Numbered from the stretch's first letter, positions 1 to 11,683 are shown. The stretch is DNA of 64,000 nt from Utricularia gibba (GCA_002189035.1 CM007991.1:3782001-3846000); one strand, 5' to 3'. A program made the numbers and translations. Notes: generated by a model not told the origin, from the letters alone.

Positions 1-247
1 ACTGTGGATTGGGTCCATCACAAAAAAGAGGGCTCTTTTTCCGTTTTCCAGTCTCCACCAACGGCTGTTACTGATTGGCAACTTGGGCGTGGGCGGCTGT
101 CTTCTTCTTCCTCCACGTGCCCACGTCCCGGATATTTTGATTGCGGTGGAACCCAAACGGACCCGTTTCTCCTTCCCTCCATAACATCTTCCATAATTGC
201 CTCCCCGGAAAACATTCAACGGCGGGCGGGCCCTATGAGACGACCGT

Positions 248-832
248 GAATTTCTTTCTTTTTCTTGAGAGGGGCCGACTTTAAATTTCCTAATTTTTGG
301 GGGACCATCATGAATTTCAACACATTGTTCTATTTTAATTTTTTAAAGATAAATTTTTTAAAAATATTTAATGGAGTAATAATTCATTCAAATCAATCAT
401 CAAATACACTTAATTATTTACATTATATTTATTTGTTATATCATAAATTAATTTAAACTATAAATATTTAATTTCAATAGAATATTAGTCACTCTTTTGA
501 TTTCAAATAACTTAAAGTATGACATATGATATGATCTTATTATTTTAATTTTTAATTACGTCTCTTATATAAAAACTTTATGATCAATTTCAAATCTGTT
601 TTTTGGATCCATTCAGGGTGTAAGTTGCACCATCCTTCAATACACAATCAATTATGAATTTCTTTCTTTTTATGGAAGGGGCCAATTTTCAATTTCCTTA
701 ATTTATTGGGGCAATCATGAATTTAAACATACATACTTTATTTTTCAATTATCAGTTTCTTTCTTTTTCTAAGAGAGACGGACTCTGAATTTCCTTATTT
801 TAGAGGGGGGAGTCATGAATTCAATACTATAC
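248..832 (+). repeat. three diverged copies of an 80-bp motif
   Basis: Copies lie at about 248-325, 656-735 and 753-832. Each opens with a TTTCTTTCTTTTT run, then a G-rich step (GAGGGGCC or similar), an AATTTCCT(T)A block, a second G run and ATCATGAATTT. The order of blocks is the same in all three, so this is repeat structure and not chance composition. No function is evident. Confidence 0.55.
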
Positions 833-869
833 ATTATTTTAATAACAATCACCATCAAGTCGATTATTT

Positions 870-1430
870 ATTGAAGCCATGTTTGGAAAAATCAATTCAA
901 AATTGATTTAATAAATTAAAAATTCTAATAAAATAATATTTGATATATATTTGGAATTTCGTTTTTTAAAAATAATTATTATACAATTCATTATATTTGG
1001 AATATAAAAAATAAGAAATGATTTTTATAAATAAATGACATATTTGTCCATACTTATTAATAATTATATTTTGTATAAACAAATTCTTATTTTAATACTG
1101 AAAATCAATGGTTCTTATATTGCCAATTAAAAATTTATAGAATCCTACCTCAAATAAGTTGAATAAAATTTTGATTAAAAATATAAATTAATATTTTTTC
1201 AAATGATATTAATTGTAATTTTTTATTAATAAATGGATGTAATATTAAATTCATTTATCAAAATCAATTCTTAAAAAATAATTCTACATCAGAAACTATT
1301 CATCCATAATTCTCATATAATTGAATTATTTCTAAAAAAATCAATTTCTCTAAGAGAATCAGAAATCTTTTAACGATACAATCAATTCTATAAGAACATG
1401 AATTATTTTAATAGAATAAAATTGAGCCCA
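870..1430. repeat. AT-rich dispersed element, left of LOR array
   Basis: The stretch around 985-1080 shares a long imperfect match with 9735-9840: a 'ATTTGGAATATAAAAAATA' block, a GATTTTT step, then 'CTTATTAATAATTATATTTT'. Both copies end in a section with repeated AGAGAAAC/AGAGAATC and TTTTATAGAAT-like words. This suggests two copies of one non-autonomous element on either side of the LOR gene array. I could not define clean ends or target-site duplications. Confidence 0.4.
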
Positions 1431-1481
1431 AAATTATATTTTTTAAAGTTTGGGTTTTTGTACAGTATTTATTTCCAATAA

Positions 1482-1505
1482 TATTATATATTTATTAAAA
1501 TAAAA
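1482..1505 (+). promoter_or_regulatory. TATA-type core promoter shared by LOR copies
   Basis: An ATTATATATTTATTAAAA-type block lies about 225 bp upstream of the ATG of LOR copy 1. Nearly identical blocks occur at 3168-3190 (copy 2) and 8424-8448 (copy 4, also about 225 bp from its ATG). Copy 3 lacks it at this spot. Conservation between paralogues in otherwise drifting DNA suggests a TATA region. A G-box core CACGTG follows at 1576-1581 in copy 1. Confidence 0.4.
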
Positions 1506-1710
1506 TATTCTTTGCATTTCCCGTCTCCTTCCTCGAGACGATCTGGAAGAAGAACAAGTCCCCTTCCCTCAAGTACACGTGTTTGAATCCGGCGACGCGG
1601 ATTGTGGTAGATTTTTCTTCTGAGAAGTCTGTGATCCACAAATGTATATATATGTGTCTAATCTCTGCATCTTCACTCCATGATTATAGTTGCTGCAAAG
1701 TCTCATATCC

Positions 1711-2457
1711 ATGGCCGTCATCAGCTCACAGTTCTGCGTCGGAACCCCGGTGACTCTTACCATCGTCCCGAGGTTGTTCACTTCCGATGAAGTCGTCGAC
1801 GTTGACGGAAGGATTGTGTTCAAGATCAACGCCGTGCCCTTCAACTTACACTCTCAGCACACGCTGCTTGATGCCGGCGGGAACCCCATCGTCACCTTTA
1901 ACCGGAAGGTAGAGCCAGATCAGCTTCTTCTACTGTAAATCGGGAGACGAGACCCCTTTTATGTAAATAAAGTGATCTTGTTTGTTCCCAGCTGTCGTCT
2001 AGTCATGGGCGATGGAGGGTTTACAGAGGCCAGAGCACTGACGACAGGGATCTGATCTTCACCGTGACGGATCCAACTTTCTTCCAGACAAATACGAAGC
2101 GTGAGGTTTACTTGGCTGGGAACGCTGCCGAAGTGTGCAGCGACTTCAGTATCAAAAGGCACTGGTTCCACGGCACCTCCGTCGTGTACGCCGGCGACTC
2201 CTACGACACGATAATCGCCCAAGTGAGCTTCCGGACCACTGAAACCCTTTTCATCATTTCTCTAACAGGATACGTCGGCCTACAATCCCCTGTGCCCACC
2301 ACCCAATGGACTTACTTTCGCATATCTTAACGTGCGGATCCTGATGCAGACGCGCAAGGGTTTTCTCAGCAGCAGATATGAAGTCACCGTGAACCCCGAC
2401 GTGGATTACGCCTTCGTTGTAACCCTCGTCTTCATAATCGCAGAAGTCGACGCGTGA
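1711..2457 (+). CDS. LURP-one-related (LOR) protein, copy 1
   Basis: This is a LOR-family protein with a tubby-C-like beta-barrel fold. In Arabidopsis the founding member LURP1 is needed for defence against an oomycete; most members have no known biochemical role. Exons are 1711-1908, 1992-2222 and 2350-2457, all phase 0 with GT..AG borders, giving 178 residues against about 200 for the family. Diagnostic motifs are VVDVDGRIVFKI and LLDAGGNPIVTF in exon 1, GRWRVYRGQSTD and HGTSVVYAGDSYD in exon 2, and YEVTVNPDVDYAFVVTL in exon 3. The N-terminus is shorter than usual. The ATG at 1711 is the first in frame; the upstream codons are shared by all copies but have no ATG. It is the first of four tandem copies. 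The stop overlaps a splice-donor-like GTGAGA, so an extra 3' exon is possible. Confidence 0.85.
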
Positions 2458-3488
2458 GACAGCTGTTCTCTCATTCATCTTCTTCATTAGTCAAGTATTC
2501 TCAATATGTTGTTTTTGTGGTTATGATGCAGACAAACGAGCTGAGGAAGACGCCGCCGGGAGCCCTGACCTCCGCCCGTACGCCATTTATCCCGCCGCCT
2601 GACATTCTTCCGCTCCAGACTCCTCGGCTTGTAATATGTGTTGTGTTTTTAACTATACCTTGAAATTCATTTTAATAAAATATAAAAGTCTATTTCACAT
2701 TTGCAATTTAATTAATTTTATCATATAAAACCAGCACCTTAACCTTTAAAATAAATATAAATTAAAAAAAAATCATATTTTAAAAATTAATTAGAAAAAT
2801 ACTTATCTTCTCTTTTTCTTTCAAAAAAATTACATATTGTATACCATATTTATTAAATTAATGAATAAAAATATAAACTTTAGTATATAGTGAATAAGGT
2901 AGAGTATTGTAGAAAAATGACAATCTCTATATTTTCTTTCATACACTAAGAATAAATTTTTATATATAAAATAGTTATTTTTCTCACACTCTTAAAATAT
3001 AATGATCTTTTTTATAATACATTCCCGACTATACATCTTTCTTTTTGAAGGGAAAAAGATATCATAAAGTCAATACCCCAATGCATAGAAAATCTCAAAA
3101 TAGTTTGAAGTTACCTCTTCATCAAGAGCATCATTCACATCTACAATGTTCCCTTCCGTCAAGTAGTATTATATATTTATTAAAATAAAACGTAATCACG
3201 TAGCTGAATCCGGCGCCGCGGATTCTGGTAGACTTCTTCTTTACCAGATCATATTCTCAAATCTCTATGTATATTGTTATAATACATAATACAAGTGAAA
3301 TAGTCTAATATATAAAAAACTATATATTACAAGTAATAGATTAATACTAATTTTTTCTATTATGATCCGTGTTTATTATGTAATTGCACCGACCCATATG
3401 ATCCCGAATTTCAACATATATATATATATATGCGTCTAACCTCTCCAACTTCAGTTCATTGTTGTAGGTGCTGCTAAGTATCATATTT

Positions 3489-4247
3489 ATGGCCGTTATC
3501 AGTTCACAGTTCTGCGCCGGAACGCCGTTGACTCTCACCGTTATCCCGAGGATCTGGACTTCCGATGAAGTCGTTGACGTCAACGGAAGAATCGTGTTCA
3601 AGATCAAAGAGCAGCCCTTCAGCTTCCGCTCCCAGCACACGCTGCTTGATGCCGGCGGAAACCCCATCGTCACCTTTAACCGGAAGGTAGAGCCAGATAA
3701 GCTCCTTCCACTGTAAATCGGGAGACGAGACCCCTCTCTATGTAAATGAAGTGATCTTGTTTGCTCCAGCTGTCGTCTAGTCGGGGGCGATGGAGGGTTT
3801 ACAGAGGCGAGAGCACTGACGATAGGGATCTGATCTTCACCGTGCTGGATCCAACTTTCTTCCAGACAAATACGAAGCGCAACGTGTACATGGCTGGGAA
3901 CACTGCTGAAAATTGCAGCGACTTCAAAATCAAAACGCACTGGTTCCACGGCACCTCCGTCGTGTACGCCGGAGATTCTTATGACAGGATAATAGCCCAC
4001 GTAAGCTTTGAGACCTACAAACCCCTGATTCCTCCTCTACTATTAATTTCATTTTTCTAACACGATACCTACATCCCTGCTGCCTGCACCACCCAACTCA
4101 TTGACTTTTGCAGATTCTAACATACCGATCCTGATGCAGACGCGTAAGTTCTTTCTTAGGAGCAGATATGAAGTCACCGTGTACCCCAACGTGGATTGCG
4201 CCTTCGTTGTAACCCTCGTCTCCATCGTCGAAGAAGTCAACGCGTGA
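3489..4247 (+). CDS. LURP-one-related (LOR) protein, copy 2
   Basis: Exons are 3489-3686, 3770-4000 and 4140-4247, with the same lengths and phases as copy 1, giving 178 residues. Exon 2 carries RWRVYRGESTDDRD and HGTSVVYAGDSYD; exon 3 carries YEVTVYPNVDCAFVVTL, closest to the family consensus VYPNVDYAF. Two acceptors are possible for exon 3 (before 4114 or at 4140); only 4140 matches the other copies. The leader has an insertion of about 150 bp (roughly 3270-3415) relative to copies 3 and 4, ending in a short TA repeat. The reading frame is intact, so the gene may be functional. As in the other copies, the TGA overlaps a GTGAGA donor-like site and an acceptor follows about 70 bp later. Confidence 0.85.
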
Positions 4248-4399
4248 GATAGCTGTTTTCTCATTCATCTTCTTTATTAGTGAGGTATTCTAAATCCGGT
4301 GGTTTTGTGGTTTTGGTGCAGACGGAGGAGACGGAGGAGCTGAGAGGGCGGCGCTAGGATCCCCGACCGGCGCCATTCATTCCGTCGTCTCATATTCTT

Positions 4400-6480
4400 G
4401 TCCTCTGGACTGCTAATAATATATTCATTATTTGTAATTGTAATCGCCAGTGTAAAATATAATTTTTTATAATTTTGAAATTAAAAGAGTCAAATAGGTG
4501 CCGATTCTACTATGTGTATGTCTCATTTAATTTTTTTACGAAAATTGAAAATTATTTGTTTTTTTCCACCTAACACAACCGGTTCAACCGTTGATTTAAT
4601 TATTCATTATTTAACTCTGATATCAAATTGCATAATCTACACTAGTTTTTACAATATTGTTCACTTCAAACACTTAACCCCCTCTTATAGTTTTATGTTC
4701 TCTTATTACTAGAAAAATATTTCCTACAAGATTAAAAGAGTATCTATGTATATTTTTTAATTTTAAAATATTTTTATTTTAATTATCCAATACACCATTT
4801 TGCAAATATTTTATATAAATTTGATTATTAAGGTTTTTGTAAACCATTTGATAATCATTAAATAATATTTAACACTAAACGATATATTCATATTTTTTAA
4901 ATTATTATTTACTATAGTCATATTGAAGATCGATCAAATTAAAATATATTATCAAGTTAGTAAGGAAACAATCATTATGAATTCCTGAAAACTAAATGGC
5001 GAAAATGTGATAGAAACAACATCAATAATACGATAACATTCCCCAACAGCAATCATGATAAAAGTTTAATCCACCACCATGCCATACACCAACTTATGAA
5101 TGCCGCTAGAACATAGATTATTGTATGTAATACCCCTGAATCACAAATTTCTCGTATGTGTCCATACCCTTACACATGGTACACGGTTGACTCCTGCCCT
5201 ACCGAGCGCTCATGATTGCCGGTCCTGGCCGCCTTCTTAGTACCAAGGCTAGGGGCATTTACACATTAAGTCTATTTTTTTCAACATAAGATGATTACTT
5301 TCATCACATAGTTAAATTATAGTGAATATTTTCCAAATTAACTCGACTCCTCGCAAGATCTACTCAAGGATCGCTACGTGTGCAGGAGAGGTGTTATGGT
5401 GAGTATCATGCAGACATACACATGTTTTTAGTCCATCTCAAATACCTACGACATTGGAATTGTGTCACTAATGATGTAACATCCAGGATGCAGGTTGCTG
5501 ATCGTGGGAAATGGAGGGTTTACATAATTCTGTTATGTAAATTATGATATATAGTAATATAAATTGTTTATACAAATATTTTTTATTTATATTTTTATGA
5601 ATATTAAAACACAAATCTATCCATCACATTGGGTTAATTAATCTGATAATGGTAAAATATAATATTTCTTTTTTATTTTTAAAACAGTTTATTTTGATTA
5701 TCTAATACAGCATTTTAGAAATATTTTATATGAGTTTGATATATTAATTTTTTTATAAAAAATATTTAATAAATTATTATTTTTTAAAATAATATTCATA
5801 TATTTTAATCATTTATTTATTATAGTTATATTCAATATCGATCAAATTAAAATATTTTATCAAATAAGCCAATAGCAAAAATGTTATTGAAACAATTCTA
5901 GGACATTCTCAACATCAATCATGATAAAAGTTGAAGCCCGCACAAGTGCCATGCACGAACTTATGAATTAAATTGTATCAGAAGTAAAAGTAATATACTT
6001 CTTATTTTTCTAAAATAATTTTCGTAGTATAATTTTAAAAATATTTTTTTTGATAAAAATTACTTTTACGATTGATAGTACTTTAGAATATTATTTTTTA
6101 TTTTTTAGGGTTTAAAAATTTTCCAAGACATTGTTATAGACTATTATATGTAATATTGATGAGACATGCATTTTCGGTATGTGTCCATGCCCTTACACAT
6201 GGTACATGGTTGGCTCGTATCCTATCGAGCACTCACATATATGTTCCTAATAATGACCTAACGTATGGGGTACACGTTGCGGGTCTTTACAATTGTAGGA
6301 GTCTTGGCTCCCGGATGAAATAAAAAAAATTAATAACGAATATTGAAAAATAACGTAATATACTACACTTTGATCTACCCTATGTCACGATATTGACCAT
6401 CAGCAAAAATTTTAATAACGTATGGATGCACACTATCGCGCATACCTTTATTCTCAGATGCAGCATTTTCCGTCTCCTTC
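4400..6480. other. duplicated intergenic DNA with LOR gene fossil
   Basis: This spacer between LOR copies 2 and 3 contains a diverged direct repeat: about 4740-5215 matches about 5640-6240. The clearest anchors are a 'GATCGATCAAATTAAAATAT'-type block (about 4929 and 5838), an 'AATCATGATAAAAGTT' block (5052 and 5917) and 'TATGTGTCCAT..CCCTTACACATGGTACA' (from about 5154 and 6178). A fossil LOR exon lies between the two repeat copies and is listed separately. No intact coding region was found. Confidence 0.6.
5480..5535 (+). pseudogene. relic of a LOR gene, exon 2 start
   Basis: After an acceptor-like GATGCAG, the bases translate as VADRGKWRVY, the start of LOR exon 2 (compare GRWRVYRGEST in the intact copies). 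The match then dissolves. The fragment lies between two copies of a duplicated spacer, exactly where a further tandem gene would be expected. I read it as the remains of a fifth LOR unit. No other exon could be recognised around it. Confidence 0.5.
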
Positions 6481-6661
6481 CTAGCGAGTCCGCTTTCCGT
6501 CAAGTACACGTAATCACGTAGTTGAATCCGGCGACGCGGATTCTGGTAGAGTTGTCTTCTTCTTTAAAAGAGGATATTCCACAAATATGTGTGTTTATCT
6601 ATATTCGTCTAAGCTCTGCATCTTCAGTTCATCGTTTTAGGTGCTGCGAAGTCTCATATTT

Positions 6662-7418
6662 ATGGCCGTTATCAGTTCACAGTTCTGCGTCGGAACGCCG
6701 TTGACCCTTACCGTTATACCGAGGGTCTGGGCTTCCGATGAAGTCGTTGACGTCGACGGAAGAATCGTGTTCAAGATTAAAGAGCAGCCCTTCAGCTTAC
6801 GCTCCCAGCACACGCTACTTGATGCCGGCGGGAACCCCATCGTCACCTTTAACCGGAAGGTAGAGCTAGATCCGCTTCTTGTATTGTAAATCGGGAGACC
6901 ACCCCTGTTCATGTAGATAAAGTGATCTTGTTTGTTCCCAGCTGTCGTCTAGTCGGGGGCGATGGAGGGTTTACAGAGGCGAGAGCACTGACGACAGGGA
7001 TCTGATCTTCACCGTGCTGGATCCAACTTTCTGCCAGACAAATAAGAAGCGTAACGTGTACTTGGCTGGGAACGCCGCCGAAAATTTCAGCGACTTCAAA
7101 ATCAAAACGCACTGGTTCCATGGCACCTACGCCGTGTACGCCGGCGACTCTTACGACACGAAAATCGCCCAAGTAAGCTGAGACCTCCCAAACCCTGATT
7201 CCTCCTCCACTATTAATTTCGTTTTTCTAACACGATACCTACATCCCTTCTGCCTGCACCACCCAACTCACTGACTTTTTGCAAATTCTAACGCACGGAT
7301 TCCGATGCAGACGCGCAAGTTGTTGCTTAGCAGAAGATACGAAGTCACCGTGAACCCCGACGTGGATTACGCCTTCGTCGTAACCCTCGTCTTCATAATC
7401 GCAGAAGTCGACAAGTAA
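6662..7418 (+). CDS. LURP-one-related (LOR) protein, copy 3
   Basis: Exons are 6662-6859, 6942-7172 and 7311-7418, colinear with copies 1 and 2, giving 178 residues. Exon 1 has EVVDVDGRIVFKIKEQPF and the LLDAGGNPIVTFNRK block; exon 2 has RWRVYRGESTDDRDLIF; exon 3 has YEVTVNPDVDYAFVVTL and ends EVDK. Small changes that set it apart are a Phe in place of the Cys conserved before SDF in the siblings, and AVYAGDSYD for VVYAGDSYD. The stop is TAA within GTAAGA, so it too overlaps a canonical donor. Its leader is nearly identical to that of copy 4, so these two separated most recently, or were homogenised by gene conversion. Confidence 0.85.
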
Positions 7419-7639
7419 GACAACTGTTCTCTCATTCATCTTCTTTATTGGTAAAGTATTATTCTAAATACGGTGGTTTTGGTGCAGACGATTGGAGGAG
7501 GAGAGAAGGCGCGGCTAGGTTCCCCGACCGGTCGCCATTCATTCCGTCCGTCGTCTCAGGTTCTTGTCCTCTGGACTACTCGGTGTGTAGTAATATATTC
7601 ATTATTTGTAATTATAATCTCCACAGTTTAAAATAATAG

Positions 7640-8420
7640 TTCTTACATGCAATACAGAATTTGTTTACAATAGTCAAAGAGGGTCGGATTCTACTTTGTG
7701 TATGTCTCAATTTATTTTTTAAACCTCTTTTATTTTTCGGGAAAAATAACTCATGATTTATACAACAATTTAACCACCATAAAAATATTAAGAAAGGAAA
7801 TCAACAGCTGTGTTTTAAATCGACAAAAAACTGTGAACTACTTCTTCAAAAGTTAGTAATTTGACCGGTGGAATCGTAATTGAAATCATGATTTAGTCAT
7901 CCATTTTTTTAGCTTTGGTATCAAATGTAATAATTGATGTTCGTTTTGTATCAATCTTCACAGTTTTACGTTCTCTTATTCAAAAAAAATATTTCGTATA
8001 AGATGATTAACTAGTACATATATGTCAGTCTCATATGATTATATTACTCATATATTTATTTTTTGATTATATGAGTTGGTTTACACAAATAAAATGTAGT
8101 GCGAGGAACTAATCATATGTATATTATTCACATACTCATATTACTATTTTTGAATATCAAATATTATATATAATTGAGTATATACATATCAAACTATATT
8201 ATACTTAATTGATATAGTTTTGAAATCATAAAAGGTTGTTTCAAAACTTTTGAAATTATACAAGAAATCATGAAACAAAAGTTTTGAAATATGTATCTAG
8301 ACAAGTTAAAAGGTTGTTTTACAAATCACAAAAAAATATGTGTAATAGGTGATGTAACACTTTTTAGGCTTTAGGGTTTTAGTGCGATGACTATTATTTT
8401 AGGGTTTAAGGTTTTTGAGC
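7640..8420. other. AT-rich spacer between LOR copies 3 and 4
   Basis: I see no gene here. The stretch is AT-rich with short runs, including a repeated GTTTTGAAAT/CATGAAAC phrase near 8215-8290 and a pair of TTAGGGTTT-type words near 8370-8415. Confidence 0.5.
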
Positions 8421-8651
8421 ATTATTATATATCTTATTAAAATAAAATACTTGCAGCCATTTCTTCTCCTTCGTTGCAAGTCCCTTCCGTCAAGTACACG
8501 TCATCACGTAGTTGAATCCGGCGACGCGGATTCTGGTAGAGTTGTCTTCTTCTTTAAAAGAGGATATTCCACAAATATGTGTGTTTATCTATACGCGTCT
8601 AAGCTCTGCATCTTCAGTTCATCGTTTTAGGTGCTGCGAAGTCTCATATTT

Positions 8652-9394
8652 ATGGCCGTCATCGGTTCACAGTTCTGCGTCGGAACGCCGTTGACTCTTA
8701 CCGTTATCCCGAGGGTCTGGACTCCCGATGAAGTCGTTGACGTTAACGGAAAAATCGTGTTCAAGATCAAAGCCAAGCCCTTGAGCTTACGCGCCCAGCA
8801 CACGCTGCTTGACGCCGACGGAGCCTGATCGTCACATTTAACACGAAGGTAGACCCAGATCAGCTTCATCTACTGTAAATCGGGAGACGAGACTCCTGTT
8901 TATGTAAATAAAGTGATCTTGTTTGTTCCCAGCTGTCGTCTTGTGGTGGGCTGTGGAGGGTTTACAGAGGCGAGAGCACTGACGATAAGGATCTGATCTT
9001 CACCGTGGGGGATCCAACTTGCTGCCAGACAAATACGAAGCATAACGTGTACTTGGCCGGGAACGCTTCTGAAACTTGCAGCGACTTCAAAATCAAAAGG
9101 CACTGGTTCTACGGCACCTCCGTCGTGTACGCCGGCGATTCTTACGACACGATAATAGCCCAAGTAAGGTTTGAGACCACCCAAACCCTGGTTCCGCCTC
9201 CACCATTGATATCATTTTTCTAACACGACATCTACATCCCTAATGCCTAGACCTCCCCACTCATTGACTTTTGCATATATTTGCAGACGCGCAAGTGGTT
9301 TTTTCGCTGCAGATATGAAGTCACCGTGAACCCCGACGTGGATTACGCCTTCGTGGTAACCCTCGTCTCCATCGTCGAAGAAGTCAACGCGTGA
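8652..9394 (+). pseudogene. LOR protein copy 4, frame broken in exon 1
   Basis: Exons corresponding to the other copies are 8652 to about 8848, 8933-9163 and 9287-9394. Exons 2 and 3 are open and have the usual lengths, splice sites and motifs (LWRVYRGESTD, YEVTVNPDVDYAFVVTL). In exon 1 one base is missing near 8820-8823 relative to the three siblings, which brings a TGA into frame at 8826-8828 after LLDADGA. As written, the product stops at 58 residues and lacks most of the fold. Nearby substitutions suggest real drift, but the intact downstream exons and the many one-base losses in this window leave a consensus error possible. Confidence 0.7.
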
Positions 9395-9609
9395 GATAGC
9401 TGTTCTCTCATTCATCTTCTTTTATTGATGAAGTATTTTAAATACGGTGATTTTGTGGTTCCGGTGCAGACTGAGGAGATGGAGTATGTTAGCCAATACC
9501 AGTCAATACCAGTAATTAATGCTAATGACCTTTGGCCTTCTGCGATGAGTTAGGCGCCCCGACAGGCGCCATTCATTCCGTCGTCTCAGATTCTTATGGT
9601 CGGGGACTG

Positions 9610-11000
9610 CTCGGCTAGTACATTATTTGTAATTATAGAATTTGTAAAAATAAATCTTCAATTGATTTTAATTAATTTTTAAATGTTGATAAAATGAAAA
9701 TTGAGATATGTTTGTAATTTTTTTATAATGAGTATTCGAAAATGTATCATATTTGGAGTGTAAAAAATAGGAATTGATTTTTCGTAATTAAATGATATAT
9801 TTAATCATATTTATTAATAATTATATTTTATATATAATTTGTATTATAAATAAATTTTATGATTTTTAATTATAATTAAAAAAATAAAAGTAATTAAATT
9901 ATTTAAAATAATATTAATTATAACTATTTATAAAAAATAGGTATAATTGTAATTTCAATCTAAAAATACTTAAGAAAAATTAATTTTCATAGAGAAACTA
10001 ATATTTCAGATTTTTTATAGAATAGAAATGATTTTCGTACAATAGAATCTCCACATTGTAAAATAAAAAATTTTAATACGAAAAACAAAATTTCTTTTAA
10101 AAAGTCTAAGAGGGGCCGCTATGCTACCCCACTGACCATCAATAGCAAATTTAATAACGCATGAATGCACACTATCGCACTTACTGTTTTTCACTTCACG
10201 TACAAAATTTACCTCGCTTGGAGACCAGTAAAAATCGCGGTTGCAGGAATTGCAGGGAATTGAGAGTAATAAGTTGCGGTAAAAAAAACAAAACCCGGTA
10301 AGAAGAGGATAAAAAAAAAGTGATGAGTGGTGGCCCGGTAAGTCAGGGCATGGCGGTGGGGGTGACCGGTGCAGCGCAGCACGCTTCCACGTACACCCCA
10401 ACAGTAACTCCCTGCTGTAACACAGGCGGGCTCGACCCGACCCGACCCGACCCGACGGGTAAATATTATAGGCAGAATGGTTGAAACTTATGTCATTATA
10501 TTTTTTAATAGGTTGATTTATGGATTCGAACTATTTAAACTCGATGTATATGCATCAATTTATCGACTCGACTCATACTTGTTTTCTACAAATACGAATC
10601 ATAAAATAGATCAGAATCCACCAAATGTATCATTATACGCGGTCACCTCTACACTCTAACATATTAGATAGTAGTTATTAGTATAATGCATTAAATTATA
10701 AATTAATGCGATTTATTAAGTTTTAATATGTAAATTATATGTTATGTTATTTTTAAAATTTTTAATAAAATGGAAACTGAGAGAGTTATTTTATTTTTTT
10801 CCAATTTTTTATTTAATATATATTGAATATTTTACCTATGAAACAAACAAAACATATAAAGAAATTAAATACTTCCATAAACCAAGACAAATGATTGAGG
10901 CTTTTAATGTGTTTGAAGTGAAAAAAGGAAAAGTATTTCCATGCTGATGTCACTGAAGTCAACTTTGATGACGTCATGATTTGACTCAGTCTACGCGGTA
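9610..11000. other. AT-rich intergenic DNA, no gene seen
   Basis: No supported gene. About 9650-10085 is the second copy of the AT-rich element described at 870-1430. A CCCGA pentamer tract lies at 10433-10460. An open frame on the minus strand at 10015-10401 has no recognisable domain and skewed composition, so I do not call it. Confidence 0.55.
10433..10460. repeat. (CCCGA)n tract
   Basis: Four to five tandem CCCGA units. Similar short tracts occur near 23970-23995, 36003-36018 and 58190-58206 in this window. Confidence 0.7.
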
Positions 11001-11683
11001 ATTTAGATGTTTTACCAAGGGAAACTAGAAATTACGGCGGCCGGCCATAATGGGGATGAGAGATACGGTGACGCTGTTCAAAATTCGTATTCCATTCCGA
11101 AACGAGTTTGGTCTCCAGTTTTCGTATGAACAGAAGAGAGTGACGTGCACGTGAACCCCAGAAGTGAGGATCAGATGAGATCTGAAATCCCTTACTCTGT
11201 GTTTCACTCCTCCTGCAACCCTACAGCCACACGATTCCGATGTCTGGACCACACCGCGCACGTCCGACGTCTTGCTAGAGCGGTTTACGAGATGGGTCAT
11301 CTGAAAAACCAGTCGGAAATGGAGAATGTTATGCTGTAAGCAGCTGGATTGAAAGAATGGAGGGTTTTGTGAATCTGGTGCGCTGTGCGAGTTTTCTGTG
11401 TTGCTGGAGACAAGAAGGGCGGGTGGGGGAGAGGAGAAGAGGACAAAAATGGAGGGAGGGAGGAGGAATGGGTGGTGGGAGAAGTAGGCGTGGCGTGGGA
11501 GACAATAGACAAGACTTATCGACCTTTATTTCTTTCTTCCTCATCAGTCGCTTTATGGACTCTGTGCTGCTGAGGTTTCTTTCCAACATTCAAAATCTAA
11601 AGCCCGCCCGCCCGCCACCTTCTCTCTCTTTTGTCTCCTGTGTTCTTCCTCTCCAATAATTAATTCCAGTCTCATTTTTCGAT

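Larger units (their letters stand above)
1..1481. other. AT-rich intergenic DNA, no gene seen
   Basis: I see no convincing coding region here. The first 250 bases are less AT-rich and open in several frames, but none resembles a known protein. The rest is strongly AT-rich. It contains three diverged copies of an 80-bp motif and a longer AT-rich element related to one at 9.65-10.08 kb, both listed separately. Confidence 0.6.

Noticed and set aside
4-249. Open frames on both strands at the left edge
   Set aside because: No domain or family resemblance, overlapping frames on both strands, and atypical composition for a plant protein.
6522-6704. Frames just upstream of LOR copies 3 and 4
   Set aside because: They start at non-ATG codons in the leader and run out of frame into exon 1; they are conserved only because the duplication is recent.
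10015-10401. 128-codon open frame on the minus strand
   Set aside because: Low-complexity content, no motif, no splice context; includes part of the AT-rich dispersed element.
11357-11659. Overlapping frames of 62-100 codons near the TRM-like leader
   Set aside because: They come from purine-rich leader DNA, are open on both strands and lack any family features.
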